From the NCBI RefSeq assembly GCF_025318105.1, contig NZ_JAOANI010000015.1, positions 62,001 to 126,000 on the forward strand: 64,000 nucleotides of DNA, read 5' to 3'. Both the position numbers and the translations under genes were made by a program. The DNA comes from Venatoribacter pacificus. GTDB taxonomy: Bacteria; Pseudomonadota; Gammaproteobacteria; Pseudomonadales; Oceanobacteraceae. This document shows positions 25,077 through 33,101 of the stretch, in pieces (within the stretch, counting starts at the first letter, position 1; each line of letters begins with the position of its first letter). The notes beneath the pieces were generated by a model. It was given only the letters and a program-made list of their open reading frames with translations. It was not told where the DNA came from and made no database searches.

Positions 25077-25652
25077 ATGAGTAAACATACCAGCAAAGAA
25101 TTTTTCCGCTTAAACATTGCCATTCTGACGCTGTCGGATCATCGCACTCCGGCCGAAGACAGCAGTGGCAATCTGCTGCTGGCACTGGCTCAGGAAAGCG
25201 GCCACACAATCCGCGCCCGCGCCCTGTTAAAGCATAACCGTTATGACATCCGCGCCTGCATCAGCGACTGGATTGCCAGCCAGGATATTCAGGTCATTAT
25301 TATTAATGGCGGCACCGGTTTCTCTGAGAGCAACTGCACACCAGAAGCCATCCGCCCCTTATTTGATGCAGAGATCGAGGGCTTCGGCGAGCAATTCCGG
25401 CAGTTAAGTTTTACCGATATTGGCAGCAGCAGTATGCAGTCCCGGGCACTGGCCGGGATTGCCAATAAAACCCTTATTTTTGCTGTTCCCGGTTCTGGCG
25501 GCGCCTGCCGCCAGGCCTGGGAAGCACTGATCTCGCCACAGCTGGACAGCCGTACCGGGCCCTGTAATTTCGTTGCCCATGTTAAAAAAAGCCCTGTTAA
25601 TGCCTGTCGTTATGCCCTAACAGACCCTGGAGAATTTGTATGTCAGATCTGA
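25077..25652 (+). CDS. moaB: MoaB-type molybdopterin biosynthesis protein
   Basis: This 191-residue MogA/MoaB-fold protein has FRLNIAILTLSDHRTPAEDSSG at the start and VIIINGGTGFSESNCTPEA as the MPT-binding loop, with FAVPGSGGACRQAWE near the end. The absence of the Mog-type TTGGTGPA...DVTPEAT wording and the position in the moa operon argue for MoaB, whose role in bacteria is partly redundant with Mog. It starts one base after the mobA stop and overlaps moaC by 13 bases. Confidence 0.9.
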   Translation: MSKHTSKEFFRLNIAILTLSDHRTPAEDSSGNLLLALAQESGHTIRARALLKHNRYDIRACISDWIASQDIQVIIINGGTGFSESNCTPEAIRPLFDAEIEGFGEQFRQLSFTDIGSSSMQSRALAGIANKTLIFAVPGSGGACRQAWEALISPQLDSRTGPCNFVAHVKKSPVNACRYALTDPGEFVCQI

Positions 25653-26128
25653 CCCATATTGATCAGCACGGTCATGCTCACATGGTCGATGTGTCGGCCA
25701 AGGAAAGCAGTCTGCGCAGTGCTTATGCCAGCGCCAGAATCATCACCCGCCCGGATGTTATCGCCCGTATTCAGCGGGCTGAAATTAAAAAAGGTGACGT
25801 ACTGGCAACGGCACGCATCGCCGGCATTATGGCGGCCAAACGTACCAGCGATTTAATTCCGCTTTGCCATCCGCTGGCCCTGAGCAAAGTCAGCGTAGAT
25901 TTTGTTCTTTCAGAACAGGAAATTCATATCACGACCCTGTGCCGTCTGCGCGGCCAGACCGGCGTGGAGATGGAAGCGCTCACGGCGGCATCTGTCGCTG
26001 CCCTGACCATTTACGATATGTGCAAAGCGGTTGATCCGGCCATGGTCATCAGTGATATCCGCCTGCAGGAAAAGCAAGGCGGTAAAAGCGGCCACTGGCT
26101 GCGTAGCGGAGAATCTGATCATGTTTAA
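25640..26128 (+). CDS. moaC: Cyclic pyranopterin monophosphate synthase (MoaC)
   Basis: This 162-residue protein carries the diagnostic MoaC stretches [37 protein letters not shown] and [22 protein letters not shown]-type residues (here [10 protein letters not shown]), including the catalytic Asp/Lys near DMCKAVD and KQGGKSGHW. It converts 3',8-cH2GTP to cPMP with MoaA. It overlaps moaB and moaD, showing tight coupling. Confidence 0.96.
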   Translation: [162 protein letters not shown]

Positions 26129-26366
26129 TATTGTTTTTTTTGCCGCCCTGCGCGAAACCCTCGGTTGCGGACAGCTGAGCTGGAAAAGCGAAGCCAGAAG
26201 TATTGCCGGTTTAATACAGGAATTACGCGCCCAGGGTGCTCCCTGGGACTCAGCACTGGCCAGGCCCGATCTGCTCTGTGCCCGTAATCAGCAACTGTGT
26301 ACACCTGACGAAGCAATTACTGCCGGTGATGAAATTGCTTTTTTCCCTCCGGTAACCGGTGGCTGA
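26121..26366 (+). CDS. moaD: Molybdopterin synthase small subunit (MoaD)
   Basis: An 81-residue ubiquitin-like sulfur carrier starting MFNIVFFAALRETLG. It ends in FFPPVTGG, the Gly-Gly tail that MoeB adenylates and that carries the thiocarboxylate. The ATG at 26121 overlaps moaC by 8 bases; a longer in-frame reading through moaC is not credible. Its partner MoaE follows immediately. Confidence 0.95.
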   Translation: MFNIVFFAALRETLGCGQLSWKSEARSIAGLIQELRAQGAPWDSALARPDLLCARNQQLCTPDEAITAGDEIAFFPPVTGG

Positions 26367-26367
26367 T

Positions 26368-26835
26368 ATGGAACATTTAACCCGGATAAAAGTGCAGCAG
26401 GAAGATTTTAATCTGGCCGACGAATACGCAGCGCTGGGTAATCAGGCTGATTGCGGAGCCATCGTCAGTTTTATCGGCAGTGTTCGCGAGCTGGCCGGCG
26501 ACTCGTTATTAAGCATGACGCTGGAGCATTATCCGGGCATGACTGAAAAATCATTATTGCAGATCACCGAACAGGCACGGCAACGCTGGCCCCTCGGCAA
26601 TATCACCATTATTCATCGCATTGGTACATTAAGCGTTAACGAGCAGATTGTGCTGGTACTGGTCAGCAGTGCTCACCGCGAAGCCGCTTTCCGCGCCTGT
26701 GAATTTATTATGGATTTTCTGAAAACCCGCGCACCGTTCTGGAAAAAAGAACAGACAACAGCAGCCGGCTATTGGGTGGAAGCAAAAGACAGTGACAACC
26801 AGGCCGCTCAGCGCTGGTCGTCGCCGGAGTCATAA
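26368..26835 (+). CDS. moaE: Molybdopterin synthase catalytic subunit (MoaE)
   Basis: About 155 residues from the ATG at 26368, one base after the moaD stop; a GTG at 26359 would overlap moaD. Typical MoaE segments are GAIVSFIGSVRE, LEHYPGMTEKSL, HRIGTLSVNEQIVLVLVSSAHR and the catalytic lysine region FLKTRAPFWKKE. With thiocarboxylated MoaD it makes molybdopterin from cPMP. It ends the operon and overlaps the convergent phosphoketolase-like gene by 6 bases with no obvious terminator. Confidence 0.95.
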   Translation: MEHLTRIKVQQEDFNLADEYAALGNQADCGAIVSFIGSVRELAGDSLLSMTLEHYPGMTEKSLLQITEQARQRWPLGNITIIHRIGTLSVNEQIVLVLVSSAHREAAFRACEFIMDFLKTRAPFWKKEQTTAAGYWVEAKDSDNQAAQRWSSPES

Positions 26836-29250
26836 GGGTTCCGGGATAACATGGTAGGGATTTCCGCGCCCATCAATCGCCCGCCACTCTTCTTCGGTCA
26901 GCCACAGCGTTGGTTTCTGACCACATAATTCTGCCAGCGCTGCCAGAGCATGAGCCCAGGTACAGCCGTTTACAAATAACAGCGACTGAGTATCCAGTGT
27001 TCCACCACGGTTGATATACCCCAATGCCCGGGTTCGTTGCGCGCCCAGATCCAGTTGCCGGCAGGTTGCCAGCAGCACCTCAGCCCGGCCATGGGTGAGA
27101 AAAACCCGGTAACGCACTCTGGCAGGAAACAGTGCGCGCACAACCGCCGGATCAGCCAGCGCTGATTTTTCCCAACGGTCGCGCGCCTGACGGAAACGTC
27201 CAGGCTCTAATAAATAAATCAGTGAATGCGCTACACGCTGCTGACGTAAGCGGTCGGAGGCTTTCAGCATTTGCTGCAGTTGCACGGTACCGCAGGCAAC
27301 CAGCTGCAATTCAGCGCCGCAATGTCCGCGCAGACAGACAGCACCATCCTGAACCAGTTGGGTAGCTTGCCGGGCAGAAAAAAACTGTGGCATCACACTG
27401 CGCGTAACCACCAGATTCCAGACCACCCCTAAATCGCCATAGCAGGTGCGCAGGCAGGCCATCGCACTGTTGGCATCAGCAGGAAATACTACCCGTGCCA
27501 TATCGGCCATTTTAAGCATCAGTCCTTCCGATAAACTGGAGTCCTGATGGCTCTGGTCATGTTCGCCGTTTTCCCAGATCAGCGAGGTGGTCACAACCGG
27601 GAAGCCAAGCCAGCCTGCTGCATCCCCCGCTTCTTTTTGTTGGCGTGAAAAAATAATGGCCTGCCGCAAAGCACACAGCATTTTTATGGCAAAGGCTTCA
27701 TAGGCAACGACCAGATTAATACCCGCCTGATTCGCCAGACAGGCACTGACAACGGCCTCTTCATTCAAAGCCGTAATAACACAGCCATCGATAGCTTCTG
27801 CGGCGGTAATTTCCGGACGGGTAACGCGGTGACGAAACTGATCCAGCGTCTGGCTCATACCATTGCCACGCAGCTCATCAGGATTACCAACCCGGACCCG
27901 CAAGCGCGGATTAACTTCGGTTAATTCAATAAAATAACGATCGATAGCCGCCATAGCGGATTCCCGCCGGTCAGCCCATTCCGGTTCAGGGCAATTAACG
28001 GCCAGCATAGGCGTGCTTTTTTGTTTAGGTTGCCCCAATAAAGAAGCGGCTTCGCGCCATTGCGCATCCGGTTGCAACAGTGCTTTTGCTCCCCGATGAA
28101 AAAAGGCCAGCGCTTCCGGATTTTCTGCCGGATAGGCTCCCAGCGGCAAACCATACGCGGCGCCAGTGCCTGCCGCAGGAAAGCCAAACCCTTTTACCGT
28201 TTCAGCAATACAGTAAGGCAAGGCAACCGGATATTGCGCCTCGCCCTGACGAATACGTTCAAACGCCTGGGACAGCTGAATTTCCATATAATAAATGGCG
28301 CACATAAAGGCCGCAGGGTCCCGCCCATCAATCACAAAAGGCGCAAAACCCTGATTACGTAAATGACTGACAAACCAGCTGCAGCCGCCCTGTTGGGCAA
28401 TGGTCGTGCGCTGATCAATACGCCGGCCATTGGCAATCATTACCGGCGCAATCAGGCCGGTATCTTCTCCACGCCACCAGCGTGCGGCCCAGTCGGTACC
28501 ACGCTGTTCTTCAAAGGCTCCGTCACTTAAAAAAGCGACCAGACGCTCTCCCGGCAGCGGCATATGCGCATATTGCATTCCGGCAAAGCCCAGATAACCA
28601 CCCTCCATTCGTGCACCGGCCGTATGCACATTAACGTGAGCGCCCAGTGTTGATATCCGCTGCCCGGTATTATCCAGACGGGTGTCATAACAATCGGCGA
28701 CAAAACGACTCAGGCCGTCATCATCCAGTGGGTACTGCCGGCGACGTTCAGGTGCTGCGGTGCCGGTCAGCAATTGCAAAGCATCAATGGCAGCAACGCA
28801 GTGGCCCTGCCCCATCAGCCAATCCCGCGGCTGGCCGGTAAAATGATTTAACGCCAGCAAACCGGCATAAGCCGGCACCATATTCAGAGCGCCGCCGGTA
28901 TGTCCGCGTGGGTGGGTTTTAAAATCCTGAGGCGTGAGATTACGGCCATCGGTATAGACTCGGCGGGCATAGGTCATATGCACCACCAGCCACATCGCCT
29001 GCTGGGTCAGGCAATCCAGAGCACGCAAACGCTGAAAAAAATACCCGGTATCAGCAATTAATCCTTTTTGCAGCAACGACTCAGCCATCAGGTGTGCCTG
29101 AATCTGAGTAGCCGGGCGGTGTTCAATCACTCCCAGACCTGCAGCCCAGAGCGCCAGTTCCGGATTCTGATCGCGCAGATTCTGCGCTTCATGATCCAGA
29201 TATTCCGGAGTCATCGGGTGGCTGGTTTGCTGGTATAAATTAAGCGTCAT
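26830..29250 (-). CDS. Divergent phosphoketolase-like ThDP enzyme (Xfp superfamily)
   Basis: This 806-residue protein is the length of phosphoketolase and keeps its order of landmarks: a GHTGGALN segment, QGHCVAAIDALQLL, FLSDGAFEEQRGTDWAARWWRGED, MIANGRRIDQRTT, EAFAIKMLCALRQ and NGEHDQSHQDSSLSEGL. Classical Xfp has GPGHGG and GDGEAETGPLA at the equivalent sites, so the active-site wording is altered. Proteins of this type are sometimes labelled 'xylulose 5-phosphate 3-epimerase' in databases; I cannot confirm that activity. ThDP binding is likely. It lies downstream of nrdD on the same strand with 94 bases between, within the anaerobic gene block. Confidence 0.72.
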   Translation of the reverse strand: MTLNLYQQTSHPMTPEYLDHEAQNLRDQNPELALWAAGLGVIEHRPATQIQAHLMAESLLQKGLIADTGYFFQRLRALDCLTQQAMWLVVHMTYARRVYTDGRNLTPQDFKTHPRGHTGGALNMVPAYAGLLALNHFTGQPRDWLMGQGHCVAAIDALQLLTGTAAPERRRQYPLDDDGLSRFVADCYDTRLDNTGQRISTLGAHVNVHTAGARMEGGYLGFAGMQYAHMPLPGERLVAFLSDGAFEEQRGTDWAARWWRGEDTGLIAPVMIANGRRIDQRTTIAQQGGCSWFVSHLRNQGFAPFVIDGRDPAAFMCAIYYMEIQLSQAFERIRQGEAQYPVALPYCIAETVKGFGFPAAGTGAAYGLPLGAYPAENPEALAFFHRGAKALLQPDAQWREAASLLGQPKQKSTPMLAVNCPEPEWADRRESAMAAIDRYFIELTEVNPRLRVRVGNPDELRGNGMSQTLDQFRHRVTRPEITAAEAIDGCVITALNEEAVVSACLANQAGINLVVAYEAFAIKMLCALRQAIIFSRQQKEAGDAAGWLGFPVVTTSLIWENGEHDQSHQDSSLSEGLMLKMADMARVVFPADANSAMACLRTCYGDLGVVWNLVVTRSVMPQFFSARQATQLVQDGAVCLRGHCGAELQLVACGTVQLQQMLKASDRLRQQRVAHSLIYLLEPGRFRQARDRWEKSALADPAVVRALFPARVRYRVFLTHGRAEVLLATCRQLDLGAQRTRALGYINRGGTLDTQSLLFVNGCTWAHALAALAELCGQKPTLWLTEEEWRAIDGRGNPYHVIPEPL

Positions 29251-29344
29251 AGCAACTCCGTGTCAGGAGTCTCTGATGAAACGCGTTTTGACATCGCCGA
29301 TCTATACCCCGCAGGGGATAGACCGGCGCAGACCATGACGCAGA

Positions 29345-31168
29345 TCAGCTGACAGCCTGTAAACGCTGACGATTACCCGGATTTTCCTGACGTTGCTGAC
29401 GGTGATAGTGACGGATGGAATGCTCCTTACGGCGCCCGGCGCTGAACGCAGAGGTGCGTTTAAGATAGCCAATAACCCGGGTGCCATAGTCAATATCGTC
29501 AGAGCCACAGGCCGGGCAATATTCCAGCGTCCGCTTATCAATTTTTTCACATTCGTTACAGATGGTGATTTTGACGTTCACGCAGAAATAATTACAGCCG
29601 GTACGGGCCGCAATATTCAGTAAGGCCAGATAACCGTCTTCACTCAGTTTTTCTTCCAGATTCAGATGCAGTGCCGATCCGCCATCCAGATAATCAAGTA
29701 GCTCACGGCCATGCAACTGGAACTTATCCAGCACATTGGTTTGCTCATCTTCGACCTGATAAAAATAGGAGTTGTAGCAATCCCGCTGCACACGATAGCC
29801 ATCGGATTTATCCCAGCGGGCATTTTTGATGCCCAGATTTTCAGCCGGAACAAACTCCGTGTTAAACATATAACCATACTCAAGCTTAGCGGCCTTATTG
29901 GCCTCATAAATCGCTTTCAGATGATCTCTGACAAAGTTTTTATACGCCTGATTATTACCGGCAACCAACCCCTGCGATTCAGCAGCCTCGACCATACCGT
30001 TAATGCCGATAGTCAGGAATTGCTTGTCCAGATTAATAAATCCGGCGTTGTAAACCGTCAGCATTCCGGCCTGAAGATACTCTTCCATTAAGCGACGATA
30101 GGCCACCTGATAACGCTGCACCTTACTGATTTCTTCGGCAAGATCACGGCCATCCTGAACCAGCCGGTTCATATTAACTGTAATTACATTAATAGAACCG
30201 GTTGCCACACCACCGGCTCCCAGCGAGTAAGAAAATGTATTGTCGCTGATTTCACTGCGTAAACGGCAGCAGGATGCCAGACTGTCTGCACTGTCAGAAA
30301 GGTAGACGAAGAAAGAGCTGCCCCGGTTCAGGTGAGCGGCCATACTGCGGGCAAAGTCCTGATCTTTACACTGCCCTTTTTCGGTCAGCATGGCCACGGT
30401 GACAACCGGAAAGGTGAGGATGCTTTTGCTGCGCTCAGCATTGAACCAATCCAGGAAAAAATGCTGCAGTTTATCCAGCGTCTTCCAGCAGGGTTTGCTG
30501 AAATCAGGGAAGACGAACTCACCAAACATGCTGTCGAAATAGTTTTTGTCGTATAGCGAAAGATTCCAGAACACACTCTGATAACCCCGGGCGGCAGCCG
30601 GCTGATTGATGGCATACACGACATGCTGAAGATGGTTGGCAATCTGCTGACGGTGGGTATTCAGATAATCATCGCCGTAATCTTTACGGGCAAAATAGTC
30701 GAAGTAAGTTAAAAATTCGACCGTAGCCACTGCACCGGCAAACTGGCTGCTGACCGCGAAGACAAAATTTACGAATGAACCACAGAACGATTCAATATGC
30801 TTCGGTGCCTGAGATTCGCCACCAAGCTTAGTCAGCCCATCCAGTAAAAACGGATACATAGTTACCGATACACAATAGGGCTTCAGGCTGGTTTCATCAT
30901 GTACATAAATCTCATGGTTCTCTATCTGGCGGATATATTCCTGTGCCAGATCATCCCCGAATAAATCGGCAATTTTTGCTGAAACCTGCGCACGGTTAAT
31001 CTGCACAAAATAATCTTTCATCATCTCCGCTTCGAGCGTGGCGATATTCTTTTCGGTCACATTGGCATTGGCATCCATCCGTGAGCCGTCGGCGGCATTT
31101 TGTGCAGCCAGATAATGTTCAATAAAATCCAGCTTATGCTTAATGTGCTCTGCGCTCAGTTTCAGCAT
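29345..31168 (-). CDS. nrdD: Anaerobic (class III) ribonucleoside-triphosphate reductase NrdD
   Basis: This 607-residue protein has no obvious N-terminal ATP-cone, as in the shorter NrdD group. The glycyl-radical motif RVIGY (Gly near residue 567) and the zinc site CNECEKIDKRTLEYCPAC are present. The active-site region includes the NVITVNMNRLVQ stretch. About 40 residues follow the glycyl site, ending in a Gln/Arg-rich tail that is somewhat longer than usual. It makes dNTPs without oxygen after activation by NrdG, whose gene lies 28 bases upstream. Confidence 0.95.
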   Translation of the reverse strand: MLKLSAEHIKHKLDFIEHYLAAQNAADGSRMDANANVTEKNIATLEAEMMKDYFVQINRAQVSAKIADLFGDDLAQEYIRQIENHEIYVHDETSLKPYCVSVTMYPFLLDGLTKLGGESQAPKHIESFCGSFVNFVFAVSSQFAGAVATVEFLTYFDYFARKDYGDDYLNTHRQQIANHLQHVVYAINQPAAARGYQSVFWNLSLYDKNYFDSMFGEFVFPDFSKPCWKTLDKLQHFFLDWFNAERSKSILTFPVVTVAMLTEKGQCKDQDFARSMAAHLNRGSSFFVYLSDSADSLASCCRLRSEISDNTFSYSLGAGGVATGSINVITVNMNRLVQDGRDLAEEISKVQRYQVAYRRLMEEYLQAGMLTVYNAGFINLDKQFLTIGINGMVEAAESQGLVAGNNQAYKNFVRDHLKAIYEANKAAKLEYGYMFNTEFVPAENLGIKNARWDKSDGYRVQRDCYNSYFYQVEDEQTNVLDKFQLHGRELLDYLDGGSALHLNLEEKLSEDGYLALLNIAARTGCNYFCVNVKITICNECEKIDKRTLEYCPACGSDDIDYGTRVIGYLKRTSAFSAGRRKEHSIRHYHRQQRQENPGNRQRLQAVS

Positions 31169-31196
31169 GATTCCGCTCCTTCAGAGTAGGCAATTG

Positions 31197-31643
31197 TTAT
31201 TGATGAAATTTATGATTCAGGCAGCGGTTGCTGCGTAAATCCATAAAACGCTGATTTGTTAAGGGAGATTCCAGCCCCCCGAGATCCCGTAACCAGGGAC
31301 CGGTTTTCAGATAGGTCAGCTCAGCCTGCAGGCGCGGAGCAACCGTATCGAGCCCGGTATAAAGACAGGTATTCAGTCCTTGCCGGCGGGCCAGCTTCAG
31401 CAACAGTAACAGCTGCGCTTCATGCCACTCTCCACCCATAAACAGCACGCAGCTGATCAGACCGGCGTATGTCTCCAGACGCTGCCGGAAGTACTCTTCG
31501 GACAGCGGTTCACCCGCCATCGCGGGCCAGGTATCGGCACTGTGGCAACCGGGACAACGCAGCGGACAACCGCTGATGGTGTAGGCCAGAGAGACTTCTC
31601 CCGGCACTTCCTGGAAGACCACCTGTTCACGACTGAAATACAT
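31197..31643 (-). CDS. nrdG: Anaerobic ribonucleotide reductase activase NrdG
   Basis: About 148 residues from the ATG at 31643. The radical-SAM motif CPLRCPGCHS has Cys26, Cys30 and Cys33. GEVSLAYTISGC and VLFMGGEWHEAQLLLLLK are typical of NrdG. An upstream in-frame ATG would extend through the FNR-box palindrome and is rejected. It generates the glycyl radical on NrdD. Gene order here is nrdG-nrdD, the reverse of E. coli. Confidence 0.93.
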   Translation of the reverse strand: MYFSREQVVFQEVPGEVSLAYTISGCPLRCPGCHSADTWPAMAGEPLSEEYFRQRLETYAGLISCVLFMGGEWHEAQLLLLLKLARRQGLNTCLYTGLDTVAPRLQAELTYLKTGPWLRDLGGLESPLTNQRFMDLRSNRCLNHKFHQ

Positions 31644-31713
31644 AAAACCCCATATGTAGTGCCTTAAATAATAAACAGGCACAAGATATGGACAGAGACT
31701 AACGAGAGACGGC

Positions 31714-31745
31714 CGAATAAAATTGATCCAAATCAATTTTATTCG
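31714..31745. promoter_or_regulatory. Perfect FNR/ANR/DNR box in a 32-base palindrome upstream of nrdG
   Basis: TTGATCCAAATCAA (31723-31736) matches TTGAT-N4-ATCAA exactly and is extended to 14-base perfect arms (31714-31727 and 31732-31745). It lies about 80 bases upstream of the nrdG start. Anaerobic activation of nrdG-nrdD by a Crp/Fnr protein is expected. Confidence 0.85.
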
Positions 31746-31843
31746 CAAACTACTCCGACATGGGTATCCGATACAGAGAACGGACGATCAGGAAAAGGGC
31801 CGTCAGCGCAATGCCCATTAATGGCGCAGTGGCAATGCAGAAA

Positions 31844-31869
31844 GAAAAAAGCCGGGTTATTACCCGGCT
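31844..31869 (-). terminator. Rho-independent terminator after nnrS
   Basis: On the minus strand AGCCGGGT-AATA-ACCCGGCT is followed directly by TTTTTTC. It ends the narK1-CBS-usp-narK2-nnrS transcript. Confidence 0.9.
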
Positions 31870-31890
31870 AAAGAATATTGGCACAATGAC

Positions 31891-33078
31891 TTAGCCCGCG
31901 CGGCCGTCCGGCCGTGGACCAAGCAGAATGCGCGCATAACAAAAGACGAAGAGTATAAAAGCGCTACTCCACAACAAGGCCGACAGGCTGTAAAACAGCA
32001 AAGACTGTTGTGGCCAGAGTATCGCTCCCAGAGAACGCAGCAGCGCAGCCAGCAGCAGCAGCGCAAACGACAGTGACATTAACGGCCTTGGCTGCAGTGG
32101 CCGGCCGGAGTGCCCCAATGACACGCGGGCAATCATGGCCAGGATCATTCCGCCAACCGCTCCGGCGGTCAGTGCATGTAAAGCCGCACTGAAGGTGACC
32201 GGCCAGCCAAGGTAGTGCATCGCCAGCAACAAGAGGCCAAGTGGAATAAACCAATAGGCAAGATGCAATGACCACAGCAAGGGGATTTTCCAGGTAACCC
32301 CGATACGTAAGCGCACAATCCGCAGCGCCTGACTGGCTGCCGTCAGCACCAGCAGCAACGCCAGCACAAAGGGTGGTAATAACAGATCAAGACGCAGCAG
32401 ATAAATCACAAGCAACAACCAACTCGCCCCCAGCACCAGTTTTTCCAGCCAGGGAAGCGCTTCTGTTTTCGGCGTCATACTGCCATTGGCGGTAAACATC
32501 GGCATTACCCGACCGCCAATCACTGTAATCATTAATATCAGCATCCAGCTGACACTGTGACTACCCCACTGCACCAGTGACATATCCTGCACCGCATTGC
32601 CCCAATGCATCACCGCATTGGCAAAGGTCATCAGCAACAACACCGGCACAAAGAAATAATTCCGCTGTTGCTTAACAGCAAACAACAGTCGCCAGAAAAA
32701 CCAGGCGACCAGCGGCATAAATGCCATATCAACCAGCGCGGTAAACCACCAGGGCAAAAGATCACCGACTAACATACACAGCCTGCCAGCGAGCCATAAA
32801 AGTGTCAGCAATAACAGTGGCCGGCCATGGGTTGCCTGCTGCCCGGTCCAGTTTTGTACGGCTGTCAGTAAAAACCCTGCGACAATGGCCAGGGCAAAAC
32901 CAAACAGCATTTCATGGCTGTGCCAGAAAACACTGCCGCTACCCGGCAGCAGAATAATCCCCTGCAACACCAGCCCCCAGAGCAGAATGCCCAAAGCACT
33001 GAAGGCGGCTCCCAGCAGAAACATCGGCCGGAACGCCTGGCCCCACAAAGGGTGAGCGGATACAGAGGACATATTCAT
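31891..33078 (-). CDS. nnrS: NnrS, heme-copper membrane protein of NO metabolism/stress
   Basis: This 395-residue protein has about 12 transmembrane helices, consistent with NnrS. Family landmarks are FRPMFLLGAAFSALGILLW, FWHSHEMLFGFALAIVAGFLLTAVQNWTG, MITVIGGRVMPMFTANG and ALTAGAVGGMILAMIARVSLGHSGRPL. NnrS reduces the damage of NO and is usually controlled by NnrR/DNR-type regulators in denitrifiers. It ends the narK1-narK2 gene string, 23 bases after narK2, and precedes a strong terminator. Confidence 0.93.
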   Translation of the reverse strand: MNMSSVSAHPLWGQAFRPMFLLGAAFSALGILLWGLVLQGIILLPGSGSVFWHSHEMLFGFALAIVAGFLLTAVQNWTGQQATHGRPLLLLTLLWLAGRLCMLVGDLLPWWFTALVDMAFMPLVAWFFWRLLFAVKQQRNYFFVPVLLLMTFANAVMHWGNAVQDMSLVQWGSHSVSWMLILMITVIGGRVMPMFTANGSMTPKTEALPWLEKLVLGASWLLLVIYLLRLDLLLPPFVLALLLVLTAASQALRIVRLRIGVTWKIPLLWSLHLAYWFIPLGLLLLAMHYLGWPVTFSAALHALTAGAVGGMILAMIARVSLGHSGRPLQPRPLMSLSFALLLLAALLRSLGAILWPQQSLLFYSLSALLWSSAFILFVFCYARILLGPRPDGRAG

Positions 33079-33101
33079 AACTCTCCTTAGAGCTTTGGCT
33101 T

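Noticed and set aside
31750..31818. A 22-codon minus-strand ORF with a hydrophobic product (MGIALTALFLIVRSLYRIPMSE in part) before the nrdG promoter
   Set aside because: No ribosome-binding site, and it lies between a terminator and an FNR box. Too short to support without expression data.
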